The notes under the pieces were generated by a model. It was not told where the DNA came from, searched no databases, and saw only the letters and a program-made list of their open reading frames with translations. A stretch of DNA of 64,000 nt from Diphasiastrum complanatum (Eukaryota > Streptophyta > Lycopodiopsida > Lycopodiales > Lycopodiaceae), in assembly GCA_029204225.1 (NCBI GenBank), contig CM055095.1, forward strand, positions 74,907,798 through 74,971,797, written 5' to 3'. Made by a program: the position numbers and the translations under genes. Shown here in pieces: positions 46,701-58,080 of the stretch; within the stretch, counting starts at the first letter, position 1, and each line of letters opens with the position of its first letter.

Positions 46701-49700
46701 CCTCCTTTGTTGAGGGTGTTGGCTCACCTTACTTGGACCTTTCGGTGGATATCATTAGATTTGCAGAGCAGGGGCATATTTTCCTCACTGGGGATTTTAA
46801 TGCCCGGACAGCTTCACAACAGATAGAGTTCCATGATGCTACAGATCAGTTGCAAGTTCATGCCCTGAATAGTGACAACTTGGGGATCACCAGGATCTCC
46901 GATGATGGACTGGGACCTATTACTTCATATGGTGAGTACCTGTTGCAGTGTTGATTGAGACTCAAGTATTCAAATTCTAATTACCAAGCAAGGCTCAAGC
47001 CTCAAGAGTCAAACCTACTGATCGTGCAACACACTCGCTATGCAAGAGGGCATATATATCCTCCTCCTCCTTTGACCTAGGTAGTAAATCACGGACCTTG
47101 GTGAACCCAAATCTAACTGTGGCAACTTGTGACAAAACTGCCAAGCAGGGTCTTGAATCCACAACTAATGTTTGGAGGCCTAAATATTGTCAACTTGACT
47201 CGCCCTTTTAACTGAAGATAAAACAGACATTGAACTACCATCTATCAGAGGGGCGAGCCAAAACAGTAAGATCTGAAGATTTTAAACACCCTGGACCTGT
47301 TTTGATTTCCCTGGCTTAGATTAGAGAGACAATTACTTGCTGACGATTGTATCAAAAGGGCGAGCCAAGGGCTTCCACCATTCCCGAGATATCTGCCCTC
47401 AAAGTTTTTGAGAAACTTGCCTCTACAACCTCAATAAATACCCATCTTGGCTTGCCTCCTTCATCATTGATAGATCTCATAAAGTTCAAACAATTCACAT
47501 ATCCGGACTAGTTATTCATTTGTGTCACATGTGACACAAATTCACAAATTACAAATCGTTCATGAATCATCAAAGTTCAAACTATTCACCTCTCAACTTT
47601 CAAGACTTCAATTAGTAAGTACCTACATTCAAGTTATAAATTTCAACACCAAGCACTCAAGTTCAAGTTCAAGTAGTTCAAGTTGAAGCCTCAAATACAA
47701 AGTTTAGTAATTACCTGCATGGGTTCTTTGGCCTCCCTCATATTATCTAGAAGGCGTAGGTTTGAATGCACAAACACTAGCCTTTCTAATTGCTTTGTGG
47801 AGAGCCTGTTTTTCTTCTTGGTGCGTATGGGGGAGTAGATGCTCCAATTCCTCTCATAAGCTGATGCGGTGCAGTCCTAAGGACTCTCAATGCAATGAGC
47901 TAGAGCCTAGGGGTGCAAGCTCCATACTTGTCCCACCAACAAACTGGCCTCAAGTGGTCGACTCTATCTTGTGTCACGGCCCTCTGATATGTGAGGCGGT
48001 CTCTCCAAAAAAATCATGAGCTCATCATTGTAGGCCTGCTGCTGTGCAACGTCTGGTACGACCTCTGGAGGTATTCAAAGCACCCATCCTCAAGCTCATG
48101 GTCATGGAATTGCTCTGGACCAGATTTCTTCGATAAAGGATGCATCACATGGCCAACTGCATATGAAGGCCTATGAAACCAGTTCCATCTGCTCTCCTAC
48201 TTGGGCTTTAACTCTTGAACCTTGCAAATCAAAAAATGAATGTCATCGATTTAGATTGAGAAGGTTCCAACTTGGAAATGAAAGAAATTAGAATTTAGAA
48301 GGGCCAAGGTGTTGGCAAACTCAACTCAGTGCACTATCGTAGAGAAGGCCCATGGTGGACTCCTCTCTATCTTTGAGTCGTAGAATGTTGTGGAGTGGTT
48401 GCAACCCAACAACAGTCGATCTTACCTCGTCCCAAAAATCCGATGACAAAACGATGGTCTCAAATCTCCTAGATAGAGACTTAGTCGATCCGCTCCACTG
48501 TGCCCTCCAAGGCTATAAATATGAATGCAAACCTAAACACATTGCACATTTCACAAATTTTGAACAATCATCAATGCATCAAAGTTCAAATGGCAAAGCA
48601 AGTGCCAACAATCGAGATCCAGATAAGGCTTAAGCTAGGCTCTAGTTGCTAATTTCTAAACTCTAAAGTTTAGACCTTGAAATCCAAACTGGTATTCCAG
48701 AATCTAACATTGAGGATGAGACATCTATCATCAAGAATCAAGATTCAAAGTTCAGATCTCATGGGAGGCGGTCTAAGGATTTCCAAATTCTTGAACCCAC
48801 TTGTAAATTGCGAGGACCTTTGGTTTCTTGGTGACAAACCTCACCAAGAACCGTGCAGTATCAAGGACGTCTTTCACCCAAGGAAGAGCTGGACAAAAGC
48901 AAGACATGTCAAATAGCATAGACAAACTGGACTCTAGTTACAACTGACTAGGTTGAAGGAGTTGCTTATGCTTGAAAATTGAGAGCAAAATCAAGTGTCG
49001 ACTCATATGTGAGCCGTGATCAATCAACACTCATGACATGTAGAGTCTTCAAACTCAAAGTTCAAGCAGTAAGTTTGTAACTACTAACTAGTTGCTACTA
49101 ACTAGGATATACCCGCGATGTCCTCAATCAGTAGGTCGATGCTATGTGTGCAACGCATGGAGTCCAAAAGATAGTCAGATAATTCTCCATCACCAAATCT
49201 CCCATGGCTTTGCAATTTGCTGCATTGTCAGTAATGGCTTGCACAACATTTTGAGGGCCCACCTCCTGGATCGCTTGCGCGATGTGTGAGTTGATGTACT
49301 CTGAGACTAGCATCAGAGATTCATATTTTAATTGAGCAATGACTCATGAGCCTCAAAAACTAAAATGATTAAATTCTAATTACCAATGAGCAATGAACAT
49401 TGAAGTCCAGCAAATGTCATGAACTCTTTACTCACATGAAACAATGGTATGATATGTCGCCTCCTGGTGTCACTCCAACCATCAGTTGTGATGGTGCACC
49501 TGAATTGTTTCCACGATTCACGAACGCTCCAATTCTTTGGTTACATCTTGAACCTTCCTCATCAAATGTGTGGTGCGTAGGGACTCCATGCTAGGTCCAC
49601 GATATGTGGCCCCTATCGTAGCGACACTCTCTATATCTCCCAAGCAGGTTTCTTCGCTAAATGGAAGGGGAGGTCGCAACGGTAGAAGAGTCTTCTGATA

Positions 49701-52700
49701 GCCACATCCGCCCTACACTTGTTGTTACCCCAAAATGATTGCACATAATAAGCTCTACTAGTAACACCTCTACATGGGGTTCTAGAAGTAGAGGGGCCAG
49801 CTATATATACATGCGGTGTAGATGTGCTGGCGTCTGGCTCTGTCTCATCCTGACCTAAGGTGGATGCATGATGTCTAGCAACTAATCCTATTGCAACAAA
49901 AGAAATCAAAAAACATTTAATCACTACATTCTAGACTCTACAAGTGACAATCACTTTCATCATGCACATTGCAAAATTCAAAATTCAAAAGCAAAAGTTT
50001 AAAGAATCAGATAACACGTGTATGATGGTCACCTGCAGTGACCATGAACGAATGATCTCTCTCTGAATCGCTCCTGGTCTTGCAATCATGCTCGATAGCC
50101 CTGGAGGTGCCTCTGGGCATGCTCCGATCTCATAGCCATGCAAACAAAGGAGGTGTGCTCGAATACGCATTGGACCACCTGTGTAGCTCACACGACAATA
50201 GTTGCACGTCTAACGTTTTGTGTCCGAGCTATTGTATCTCGTTGCAACTGTGACATGATCTTGTATACGATCTCTATGTCTCACCATGACTGACTCTCAA
50301 CTCCTAACTCCTAACTCTTAACTCTCCTAACTTCTAATGCTTCTCTCACCTCTACTGCCTAAGTTCTAACTCTAAATTCACACACCTCTTACCTAAACAC
50401 ACACACACACACACACCTCCTCCTATCTTTAAAACTAAATTCACAATTTTACACACACACTTCTTGCCTAAACTCACACACACACACCTCCACCTATTCT
50501 CTCTCCAAGACTCTCCTAACTCCAGGCTCTAGCCTCTCTCCTTCATTCACCTAATAGTAGTGGCTACTACTACTAAACACCCAAGTTCTAACTTCTCCTG
50601 ATTTCTCTTCTTCAAAATGCATTCAACAATCGAGATTAACCTAAGTTCTAGCACATAACACATTCACCATAAATGCAATTTTCTCTCTCCTCTAAGCTCT
50701 TTCCTCTCTCCTCAAGTCTCTCTCTTCTCTCCTCTCCTTTCTCCTCTCCTTATATGTTTCTACCTCTCTTCAACGTTCTGCCCTTGAAAGAGGTGCAAAA
50801 AGACATAAATCCTATCGCGAGTGAATTGGGGCCTGGGCTGTGGCAAAAAAAATTCTAGGCCCGATTCAATCGGTCGCCTACAAGTAAGTTCAAAAAGGGG
50901 GCGAAAAAACACATGCATTTTGGGTGATACTTCACATCTTTCATGTGTGGTAACAACTAAAAACAACGTTGTCGGGATATCCGTGCCGAGGAAAGGTGGT
51001 TTAGAACAAACACCCACCCAAATCCGTTGCCTACAGCTCAATCTATTCATTTGCAAAAAGGAAGCCTAAACAAAAGCTTCATTTGCCAATTTTTCATCCT
51101 GTGCAACTCAAACTCTGTTGCCACTATGCACTGTGCCTCCGACTTTTGGCACAGATTTGACAAGATTGTTGCTGATGAGACATTAGTGGATTTGGGAAAT
51201 TTCTCAGAGATATTATGTGTAAGGGATTATTGTTTTTTCACAGGCAAATTTATTTAGCTTGTTAAATTTATTGTTTGGTGCATGTTTATAGCAAGTAAAC
51301 CTCTCTGCAATGATACTAAAAAATGGAGAGTGTGTTCTGGATGTCTATTTTTGTCTTCTTTCACTTTAGGCACTACTACTGGTAGATTGCTGTTAAAGGA
51401 ATTTAATTGTTAGTATCACACGTGTATTGTTTTTAACCTAAATCTGGAATGCTAGAATACATCATGCATACTGCCAGTCTTTTTTGTGGCTGAGTTGGCC
51501 CTTCGCCTTCAGAACTGGTCTATATATAAATGTATGAAACTTTTGTGGATGTATTTTTACACTTGTGAGATGCACTTACTCTTGGACACTGCTGATAAAT
51601 GGGGATACCTAGCATACAGTCCTTGCCATGATTGTTCCAAACCTTTTGGTGGACTCTATAAAGTTATAGGTTACACTTAATGTTATGTTTAGGTACTCGT
51701 TAATGTAATACACTTGTAGTTAGGTTTTCAATATTGATAGAAGTCTGTATGAAGCTGTGTCCTTCTTGGACTGAAGATAGAGGTTTCAAATCTTCAATTG
51801 CTTCATTTTTTGGTTTTCTCATATGTTCTGTTTTTCCGTATATTATTGCAGAGCCTAATGCTGGGAATGGTGCTGATCTTGAAAAATATTCATGGACGCA
51901 AACACTTGCAGAAGTGACTGTTCATATACCTATACCACCTGGAACAAAGTCAAGGGCTATTTCATGTGATATTAGAAAAAATACGCTAAAAGTAGGCATA
52001 AAGGGTCAACCAACCATATTGGAGGTGAGAATGAAATATGCAGATTGAGAAGACCAGTTTTGATAGACTTCTATTCGTTGCTAGTAGTGTAAAACGTAGG
52101 TATTTACTGTTGGTATCTGCAAGAAGACTATGTACAGTCCCTCATCATTTCAGATTCTTGTTTAAGTGTTAACATTAAAAAGTGAGAACATCACTGAACT
52201 GTTAGGGGGCTGATTTACCCGGTTCTAGGGTAAAAACTGGTTGACAAGGTGGTCTCTTTAGAGTAGTATATTCTATTCAGAAAGGTCAATAGGATGGGTC
52301 AATTTGTCACTGAATTGGGCATTGGAGACATGAGGGTAAAACACCTGCAAAGTTTGAAAAAGGTGAGAAAAGTCGTTTTGACTAATGAAATTGGATGCTG
52401 CCCTCTCCTCAAGACTGTTGCTAGACTCGATGACAGAGATAGCTTCAAATTATAGATTAAGATGTTTTTCAGGTGACATACTAGACCTGGTTTGAAACAT
52501 TGTTGTGACAGGCTTTTGATGCTTTTTGTGACTTTGTTCTTTTGCAGGGGGAGCTTTACAATTCAGTGAAGGTTGATGACTGCTTCTGGAGCTTGGGTAC
52601 GAAGTTTGGCTTTCAGATAATTTCATATGCAGAGATATTTTTCTGAAGTAAATTTCTCCGTGCAGTTCAGAAATGACGGATACTTAGTTGAAACACATTC

Positions 52701-53186
52701 TCTGCAGAAGATGGGAAGACTTTGTCCATACTTCTAACTAAGCACAACCAAATGGAGTGGTGGAGATCGGTGATAAAAGGAGAACGAGAAATCAACACAC
52801 AAAAAGTTGAGCCGGAGAACAGCAAGCTTTCAGATTTGGACCCGGAGACACGTCAAACTGTTGAAAAGATGATGGTAGGTTAAGAGGGTTGTATTATCCT
52901 CAGATGCCCAAGTTTTTTCTTCTTGTGTTTACTTTTCAGGCTCTTATGCACTGACTTATCTTCTATTATTCTAGTATGATCAACGTCAAAAAGCTATGGG
53001 CTTGCCAACTAGTGAAGAACAGCAGAAACAAGATATTCTAAAGAATTTCATGGCAAAGGTATGTAAAAGTTTTAAGATTCGATGGACCGTGATCTTATTT
53101 TATTCACTCTTTTTCTTTCACTTGCTGACTATTTCGACTTTTTACAGCATCCGGAGATGGACTTTTCAAAGGCAAAGTTTAGTTGA
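39034..53186 (+). CDS. BOB1: NudC domain protein, BOBBER1-like, 6 exons
   Basis: Encodes a 340-residue NudC/p23-fold co-chaperone. Arabidopsis BOBBER1 is a cytosolic small-heat-shock-like protein needed for patterning and thermotolerance. Exons: 39034-39544, 51852-52024, 52548-52596, 52708-52874, 52975-53058, 53148-53186; every intron is GT-AG and phases agree. The start is the ATG giving [10 protein letters not shown]; an in-frame ATG six codons upstream is less likely. Residues 48-85 form the NudC N-terminal helix region ([17 protein letters not shown]), 100-170 an acidic-basic linker, and 181-270 the CS domain ([32 protein letters not shown]). The C-terminus has [20 protein letters not shown] and ends [12 protein letters not shown]. 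Intron 1 is 12,307 bp and full of TEs; introns 2-5 are 523, 111, 100 and 89 bp. Confidence 0.96.
40675..40724. repeat. (CT)n tract at the 5' junction of LINE copy 1
   Basis: An uninterrupted CT tract of 50 bp, directly preceding sequence homologous to the start of LINE copy 3 (after 44260). Confidence 0.97.
40725..41601 (+). pseudogene. LINE copy 1: 5' UTR and truncated ORF1, in BOB1 intron 1
   Basis: The 5' part matches 44270-44360 (CTGGCCTAGCTTGCCCTACC type). ORF1 opens at 40832 with a Pro/Ser/Leu-rich N-terminus of about 110 residues made of repeated PTPSLALP units, then a coiled coil ([20 protein letters not shown]). A frameshift near 41360 passes to frame 41365-41601 with VISATISEE and [11 protein letters not shown]. 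It stops at 41599-41601, before the end of the ORF1 RNA-binding domain. No ORF2 follows. Confidence 0.8.
41620..42724 (+). other. Possible LTR debris with a PBS-like site
   Basis: At 42014 the sequence TGGTATCAGATCC resembles the tRNA-iMet primer-binding site, preceded by ...CTCACA, an LTR-like end. A start TGTTAGGACACC at about 41676 would give an LTR of about 340 bp. A similar TGTTAGGATCC occurs at 42361. No coding sequence was recognised. The region separates LINE copies 1 and 2. Confidence 0.35.
42725..44260 (+). pseudogene. LINE copy 2: ORF2 C-terminal part and 3' end
   Basis: The reading begins in the RT thumb region ([16 protein letters not shown] at about 42760), then [16 protein letters not shown] (42920) and [13 protein letters not shown] (43050). 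A frameshift leads to frame 43118-44059, which has a CX2C...H...C zinc-binding block, LCSMC...[11 protein letters not shown] (43550-43615), and a basic tail ([24 protein letters not shown]). The 3' UTR ends in ACATTAATAAAATC, then (CTTT)n and (CT)n (44223-44260). The 5' truncation removes ORF1, endonuclease and most of RT. Confidence 0.88.
44261..46954 (+). mobile_element. LINE copy 3: 5' UTR, ORF1 and start of ORF2 (endonuclease)
   Basis: It starts at the CT tract that ends copy 2. The 5' UTR is split by a GC-rich TIR insertion (44381-44853). ORF1 is readable from about 45341 to 46282: Pro/Ser-rich N-terminus, an in-frame TAG at 45641, coiled coil (45650-45800), then the RNA-binding block with [14 protein letters not shown] and [18 protein letters not shown]2 follows a single TAG (46283-46285) in the same frame and encodes an AP-like endonuclease: [39 protein letters not shown] and GDFNARTA. 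It breaks off at 46954, before RT, where hAT-flanking sequence starts. Confidence 0.88.
44381..44853. mobile_element. GC-rich 473-bp element with terminal inverted repeats
   Basis: The left end TAGCACCCTAGCGCGTCAGG (44381) is an imperfect inverted copy of the right end, whose complement reads TAGCACCCTGCGCACGCGTC (from 44853). The left two thirds (44400-44690) are GC-rich tandem units around GGTGGGTGGCGCCGGGCAGG. An internal perfect hairpin CCCTGGTGCC / GGCACCAGGG lies at about 44757-44785, followed by a poly-A run. It interrupts the LINE 5' UTR. ORFs across the GC-rich part in several frames are not believable. The family is unknown to me. Confidence 0.75.
46955..47700. other. Flank of the hAT element, nothing recognised
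   Basis: No coding signal. Motifs such as CAAGTTCAAGTTCAAG (about 47655-47690) make it locally repetitive. It probably belongs to the hAT element, but I found no terminal inverted repeats. Confidence 0.4.
47700..50280 (-). pseudogene. Degenerate BED-type hAT transposase gene, antisense in BOB1 intron 1
   Basis: Minus-strand reading from 50280 downward: BED zinc finger [22 protein letters not shown] (about 50200-50130); [11 protein letters not shown] near 49480; DUF659 block [19 protein letters not shown] and IFWTPCVAH (49270-49150), frameshifted into [28 protein letters not shown] (about 48850); [19 protein letters not shown] (about 48430); and the C-terminal dimerisation domain with [24 protein letters not shown] and [12 protein letters not shown] (about 47960-47740). 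Stops and frameshifts are many, and non-matching spacers between blocks may be introns. It is a relative of the fragment at 11740-12255. Confidence 0.85.
50281..51851. other. 3' part of BOB1 intron 1, pyrimidine-rich then unassigned
   Basis: 50290-50760 is CT/AC-rich with repeated CTAACTC and CACACA runs and probably forms the 5' flank of the hAT gene. The rest to the splice acceptor at 51851 has no recognised feature. Confidence 0.5.
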
Positions 53187-54343
53187 TTGGTTGTTTACAC
53201 TGACTGCAACGCTGGTAAGGGTCTGCTACAAACTTTGAGGAAGCAGACAGACGTACAAACTCCCTTTACTGGCTGTACTTAGTTGAGCTAGAACTTCAAA
53301 ATTTCAGCTGGAATTGGTGGTGAGCAAGAATAAGTTAACACACTTCATAAATATGGTGTCATCTCTCTTTTCTCGTTTCAAGTGCTGAACCACGAGGTTT
53401 CTCTCAACACCACATCTCTTAAATGATGGATGGGCTCTAACAGGCAATTGTGTAGGGTTGTCAAGCATCGGGTTTTTCCATCAGTATGTTTCTTGAAGTT
53501 TTCTCAACTGCAGCTGCTTTAATTGTTTCAATTTCCCCAAGGAAGGTTTATGGACTCAACTTTCTGCGTGATGGCATCTTTAGATTAGACTCTGAGCATA
53601 AATATATGGCAATAGTTCTTTGTCTCTCTTGAACAGTGATTATCTTAGGTTGATATAGTATGACTTGAACAAACATGGTAATTCTGATCACTCAATCCTG
53701 TATCTAAATCTTACACTCATCTGTGTTTTTAGCAGCTTACAGATGTCGGAGGTTCTGTTTTCTTCTCTCTTGGAATTTTAACATTGTAAGCCTTTATATG
53801 TGTAGGAATTTGAAAGCTGCATATTTTAGTGAACCATTAATATTTCAAAGTTGTAATTGACCACAGAATGACTGTGATGATAACACAGCAAATTCAGTAT
53901 GGAACCTTTCATCCCACTACAATATTAGAAATAGTTAAGTGCTGTTTAAAGCTAAGAACTGGGCTGATTTTGGTAAGACGTATTCTTGCTGGATTGTTTT
54001 CTATTTTTTTTTTTATTGCATGGTGCAACTCTATGGAAAACACTTCCTCATCTCAAAGCAAATTTTATATCGCAGGTATTGCAAAATGAGTTCTTCGCAA
54101 GTGGGTTGTATCTTTGGGAGCAATATAGATGGCTGGAAGAATTAGAAAAAATATGCATTTTTGGCCGTACTTTTGCTCTTATAGTATCTGCCTTAAATAA
54201 TTGCAAATTAAAGTTGTCATTTATTGTGTTTTGGTCTCTTTTGAAGTTTCTAGTATCCATAATCTCAACATCTGACTGCAGAAAGCTATATCTGCCTGGA
54301 AGTTAGACAGATAAAATAATCTTCTATGTAATTGCTTTTTTAG
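53187..54343. other. BOB1 downstream region
   Basis: It contains the BOB1 3' UTR and AT-rich spacer. Short overlapping ORFs (53868-54306) have no motif. Confidence 0.5.
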
Positions 54344-54513
54344 GCACATCCCGACTGGGGATGTGTCACCCATTCCTTGGCCGTATGGTGGTTGTCAATT
54401 GTAGTTCAAGGATCAGTCCCAGTAAGCAGAGTGAAATTCATAGACAAATGCTTCAAAGTTATAGGAATGCTACAGCTCCAAATGATGTGTCATCCTCCTC
54501 TGTGACGGACTAA
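54344..54513 (+). other. Possible orphan terminal exon
   Basis: A T-rich stretch ending TTTTTTAG precedes a segment that stays open for 53-57 codons in two frames. One frame ends with SEIHRQMLQSYRNATAPND and a TAA at about 54513; AATAAA follows at once. It looks like a spliced last exon, but there is no upstream partner and no recognised family. It may be chance or an alternative 3' exon after BOB1. Confidence 0.2.
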
Positions 54514-54760
54514 GAATAAAATGCAGTGTACTTCAAGATAGATACAAGCTGGAGAAAGGAGACGGTTATATCCTAGCCGTTCTTTTGTTTGGTTTTTAAA
54601 ATGTTATGTTGGTATCATTTTTTCCTTGTCTTTCTGCATTGGGAATCTTGGGCTCCTTGAGCTTAATGCTCTAATCCACCGAACCAGATGAGCTTAATGC
54701 TCTAACCTACCTTACTAGATAAAGCTTGATACTCTAGCCAGGAATTCAACTTCATTCAAC

Positions 54761-54985
54761 TCATACTAACATGAGCTCTTGAGAAAGAACTACAAGAAGG
54801 AAAAGCTCTGCCCATACTTTGATTGTTTCATTATCATCACCTCTCATGATAAGACAGAGAATCAACATATTAAGAAAAGCACCAAACAAGAACATGTACA
54901 TAGTAGATGCAATATCACCTTTAAAACCTGATTCCAAAAGACGAGGTGCAACAGTACCAATGAAATCAGAGCTGAAAATTACCAT
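54761..54985 (-). other. Unrecognised hydrophobic ORF, 74 codons
   Basis: A minus-strand frame with two hydrophobic stretches (MYMFLFGAFLNMLILCLIM and AELFLLVVLSQELMLV) separated by RGDDNETIKVW. It could be a membrane-protein exon relic. No splice partners, promoter or family were recognised. Confidence 0.2.
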
Positions 54986-54989
54986 TGAA

Positions 54990-56169
54990 AACTAATTTGG
55001 GAGAGAGAAAGAACTGTGTATTTTGCAAAGTTAGGATAATCAGCAATGTCTACATGTGAATCTGTGAATCTAATCAAACTTGATTGACATGTCTTCTTAG
55101 TGATTATTATTTGTATCTAATAGTATTGAGGGATGCAAGCAGAAATCCACTTTCATCTAATCAGGTCAATAAATGCTTTTGGGCCCAATGGAGCTTTACA
55201 TGGATGTCATATTATATGAAAGGACTTTTTACATCACTCAAGTACTTGTTTGTTGTCTTGTGAATATAGATGGTCTGTAGTTGGACTTATGCATATCAAC
55301 TTGAAACGTTGATTGGGTTTAATAGGTGCTAAATGCACTAGATAGGTACAAGTGTCGCTTAGACTTATGCTCAAGGAAGCAAACTCTCATAGAAAGTTAC
55401 CAGTCCAACTTGCTAATGACTTGTTGCATGTTTGCGACGTTTCTTTGTTCATGTGGAAGATCCAACACCTCTTGTTGGAGCTTTTTCTTCCCTTACATCA
55501 AAATGAGCAAAATAAATAGCTCGTGTGGATGTTGAAATGGATAAGTCAATCATGTGACCATAGGTCCACAAGTCGTGCTCACACGAACATACAAATTTCA
55601 TTTCAATGCTTTATTGAAAGCAATGAACTTTGCGTTTGGCTTTTGTACATCCCATATGGCAAAAGGTCCATTGTCATCGTAACCAAATGCATAGTTTGGT
55701 AGATACATTTGTAGGAAGCTCTCTCTAATGTAACTCCTCTATGTTGATCATCTATTAAGTATATCTTTTGTTGTGGTTATGATTGTTAAATTGAACCTTT
55801 TTATGTATGACATCCTCATCATTCTTTTGTTTCTCTGTTGAAATTGCCCTTTGTGTTTACTTTCGTTCTTTTAATCAAGATTTATTTCATAATTTTCTTG
55901 TTGGATTGACTGATTGAAAGCTTGATCTATATTGATGTTTCATGGTTGATGAAAATTTTCTTGCTATATAAAACTGAGGTTTTTTTCAATTCTACTTTTC
56001 TTAAATAGTTTGTTAGCACATGACTCTAGGACAAGTGTAAAAGACTAGCAATATAATTTTGGAGAGTCAAATTATAAATGCCAACCTATATAAAATTAAT
56101 CTGAAGATCATATGTTCCACTAACATTTAAAAGATTCAATGAAATATCATGCCAAAAATATGACTATGA
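54990..56169. other. Spacer, nothing recognised
   Basis: AT-rich. No motif-bearing open frames on either strand. Confidence 0.5.
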
Positions 56170-57209
56170 TATTTTTCCTTCCGAATTCAAGGAGTACTGC
56201 CTAAACAATGACATTGAGCAACAATACATTACCTCCTATTCGCGTCAGTCAAATGGTCTTGCTGAGAGAAAGAACAGAATCTTAGGCGAATCGACAAAGT
56301 GTATGTTATCACATGCGACACTTCCAAAGTTCTTCTGGGCTGAAGTTGTTTTAACAACAACCTATATTCAAAACATATGTTCTACTAAAGGTCTCTTAGA
56401 CAAAACACCATTCAAGGTTTGGACAGGTACCAAACCTTCTTTATCAAACTTACGAGTTTTTGGACGTACTGCTTATGCGCAGATTCTTCATGATCTCAGA
56501 AAGAATCTCATTAGCTACACTACTTCATATCAAACCTACAAGTTGTTCGACCCTATCGAGTCGAAGATATTCGTTAGTCAGGATGTCATCTTCATCGAAG
56601 ATCAATTTATTGACCTCAAGGGAAAAGGCAAAGCCCATGTAGCCGACTTGTCCGACTCATCTGACATATTGAACTTCGAGGTTCCTCAGTCGACTATTCT
56701 CATTGAAGGTCCAAGCTCATCTACTTTCGACGAACAACATATCAATAGCGAATTCGAAGATGATGATGTTGCAGTTCAACAACTATAATATGATAAAAAT
56801 GATCAACTTCCTCTATTCCACAGAAGATCATCAATAACTAGCAGACCACCTATCAGGTATATCGACGAGTCTGCAGCCTACCTTGTTTAAGAGCCGACGA
56901 CTGTCGAAGAGGCACTCAGTTAGCCCGATTTTGATCTCTGGAAAGAAGCTATGGATAAAGAGTATTTATCTCTTATCAAGAACTAGACATGGACGATTGT
57001 CGAATTACCTGCTAGCAGAAATGTAGTTGATTACAAATGGATTTTCAAAGTCAAGTACAAAGCAACAGTATCGATTTGATAAAAGAAGGCAAGACAATGC
57101 TATCTTCTGAATTCAACATACCGATTTGGGCGAAGCTCATTTTTGCCTTGGTATTCAAATCCACAATGACAAAAATCGAAAGTTAATCTACATTACTTAG
57201 CAGAGGTAC
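56170..57209 (+). pseudogene. Copia B2, left part (integrase to RT)
   Basis: It matches copia B1 from integrase onward: QSNGLAERKNRILGESTKCM (56250), FKVWTGTKPSLSNLRVFGR (56410), then the acidic linker and WIFKVKYK (57040). Compared with B1 it lacks about 440 bp of RT between 57058 and 57060. The match stops at 57209, where a foreign 3.8-kb segment begins. The other half resumes at 60993. Confidence 0.88.
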
Positions 57210-57224
57210 TATTAGATTTCTTAT

Positions 57225-57960
57225 GGTCAGCCTTAACAAATCGTTCAAGTAATGAGCATTCTGAAAACCGAAGGCCCACTACATGTTTCGGACCTTCGCA
57301 TGTTTACCTTTAAGATTTTTTGTGCCTTAACCACTTTTAGGCACCTTCGCCTTTTTCGCACCTTTGAGAAAAAAGTGACACAGTGGCCAAAATGCCTTAG
57401 AATCAATTTCAGGCCCACCTTCGTCTTTTTCGCTTTTTCTTACCTTCACTCTAGAGGCACCTTCGGGATTTACATACTTTTAGTTTAAAGGCACCTTCGG
57501 GTTTTTTTTTGGGTTTTCTCCATAGTGGCGGACCGACGTCGCCAACTTATCATCAACCCTAAAAATAGCTGGACAACCAAATATCCCAAAGGCGGTTACC
57601 AACTTTATATATATACAAAGACTGGCGTAAATAGCATTCAAGGCTTGTAAGATGTTTTTGAAGACACTTGTAAACATATATACTAGCTGAATCAAGCTAT
57701 GAAAAAAAAGAGTCTTTATGTAAGATAATCGAAGTGTTGTCTTAACACAATCAGACTTCTTTTGTAGCAAACGTTATCACACTCAGCAAGCTGAAGTTAT
57801 TACTTCAAGCCATTGTACTCACTGTTGATATTAATTAGAGTACAATTTTTGTCTCACTATTGTATTATTCATTTGTGCAATTCTATATGAATCATTCTTC
57901 TTGAATATTTTTGCTGCTAACTGTTGCGTTTCCATTCCTACATGCCCGTGAGAGATTTCA
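57225..57960 (+). repeat. LTR-like sequence within the insertion
   Basis: It contains repeated CCTTCGCCTTTTTCGC and CGTCTTTTTCGC motifs as in the copia B LTR, a TATATATATAC box at about 57607, and a leader ending in a region like the copia B R-U5 (TTGTACTCACTGTTG). Termini were not identified. Confidence 0.45.
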
Positions 57961-58080
57961 ACAAGTTTAGTCATATGTTGGTAAATTGTCAATTGAGGCC
58001 AAAACTCATTTTAGACTTGGAGATAAACTTTTTGAGGTTATATTAGTTTAGAATACATTCAATAAACACTTTTTGAAAGT

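Noticed and set aside
48352..48916. Plus-strand frames of 79-93 codons
   Set aside because: They overlap the minus-strand hAT transposase blocks, which carry the recognisable motifs.
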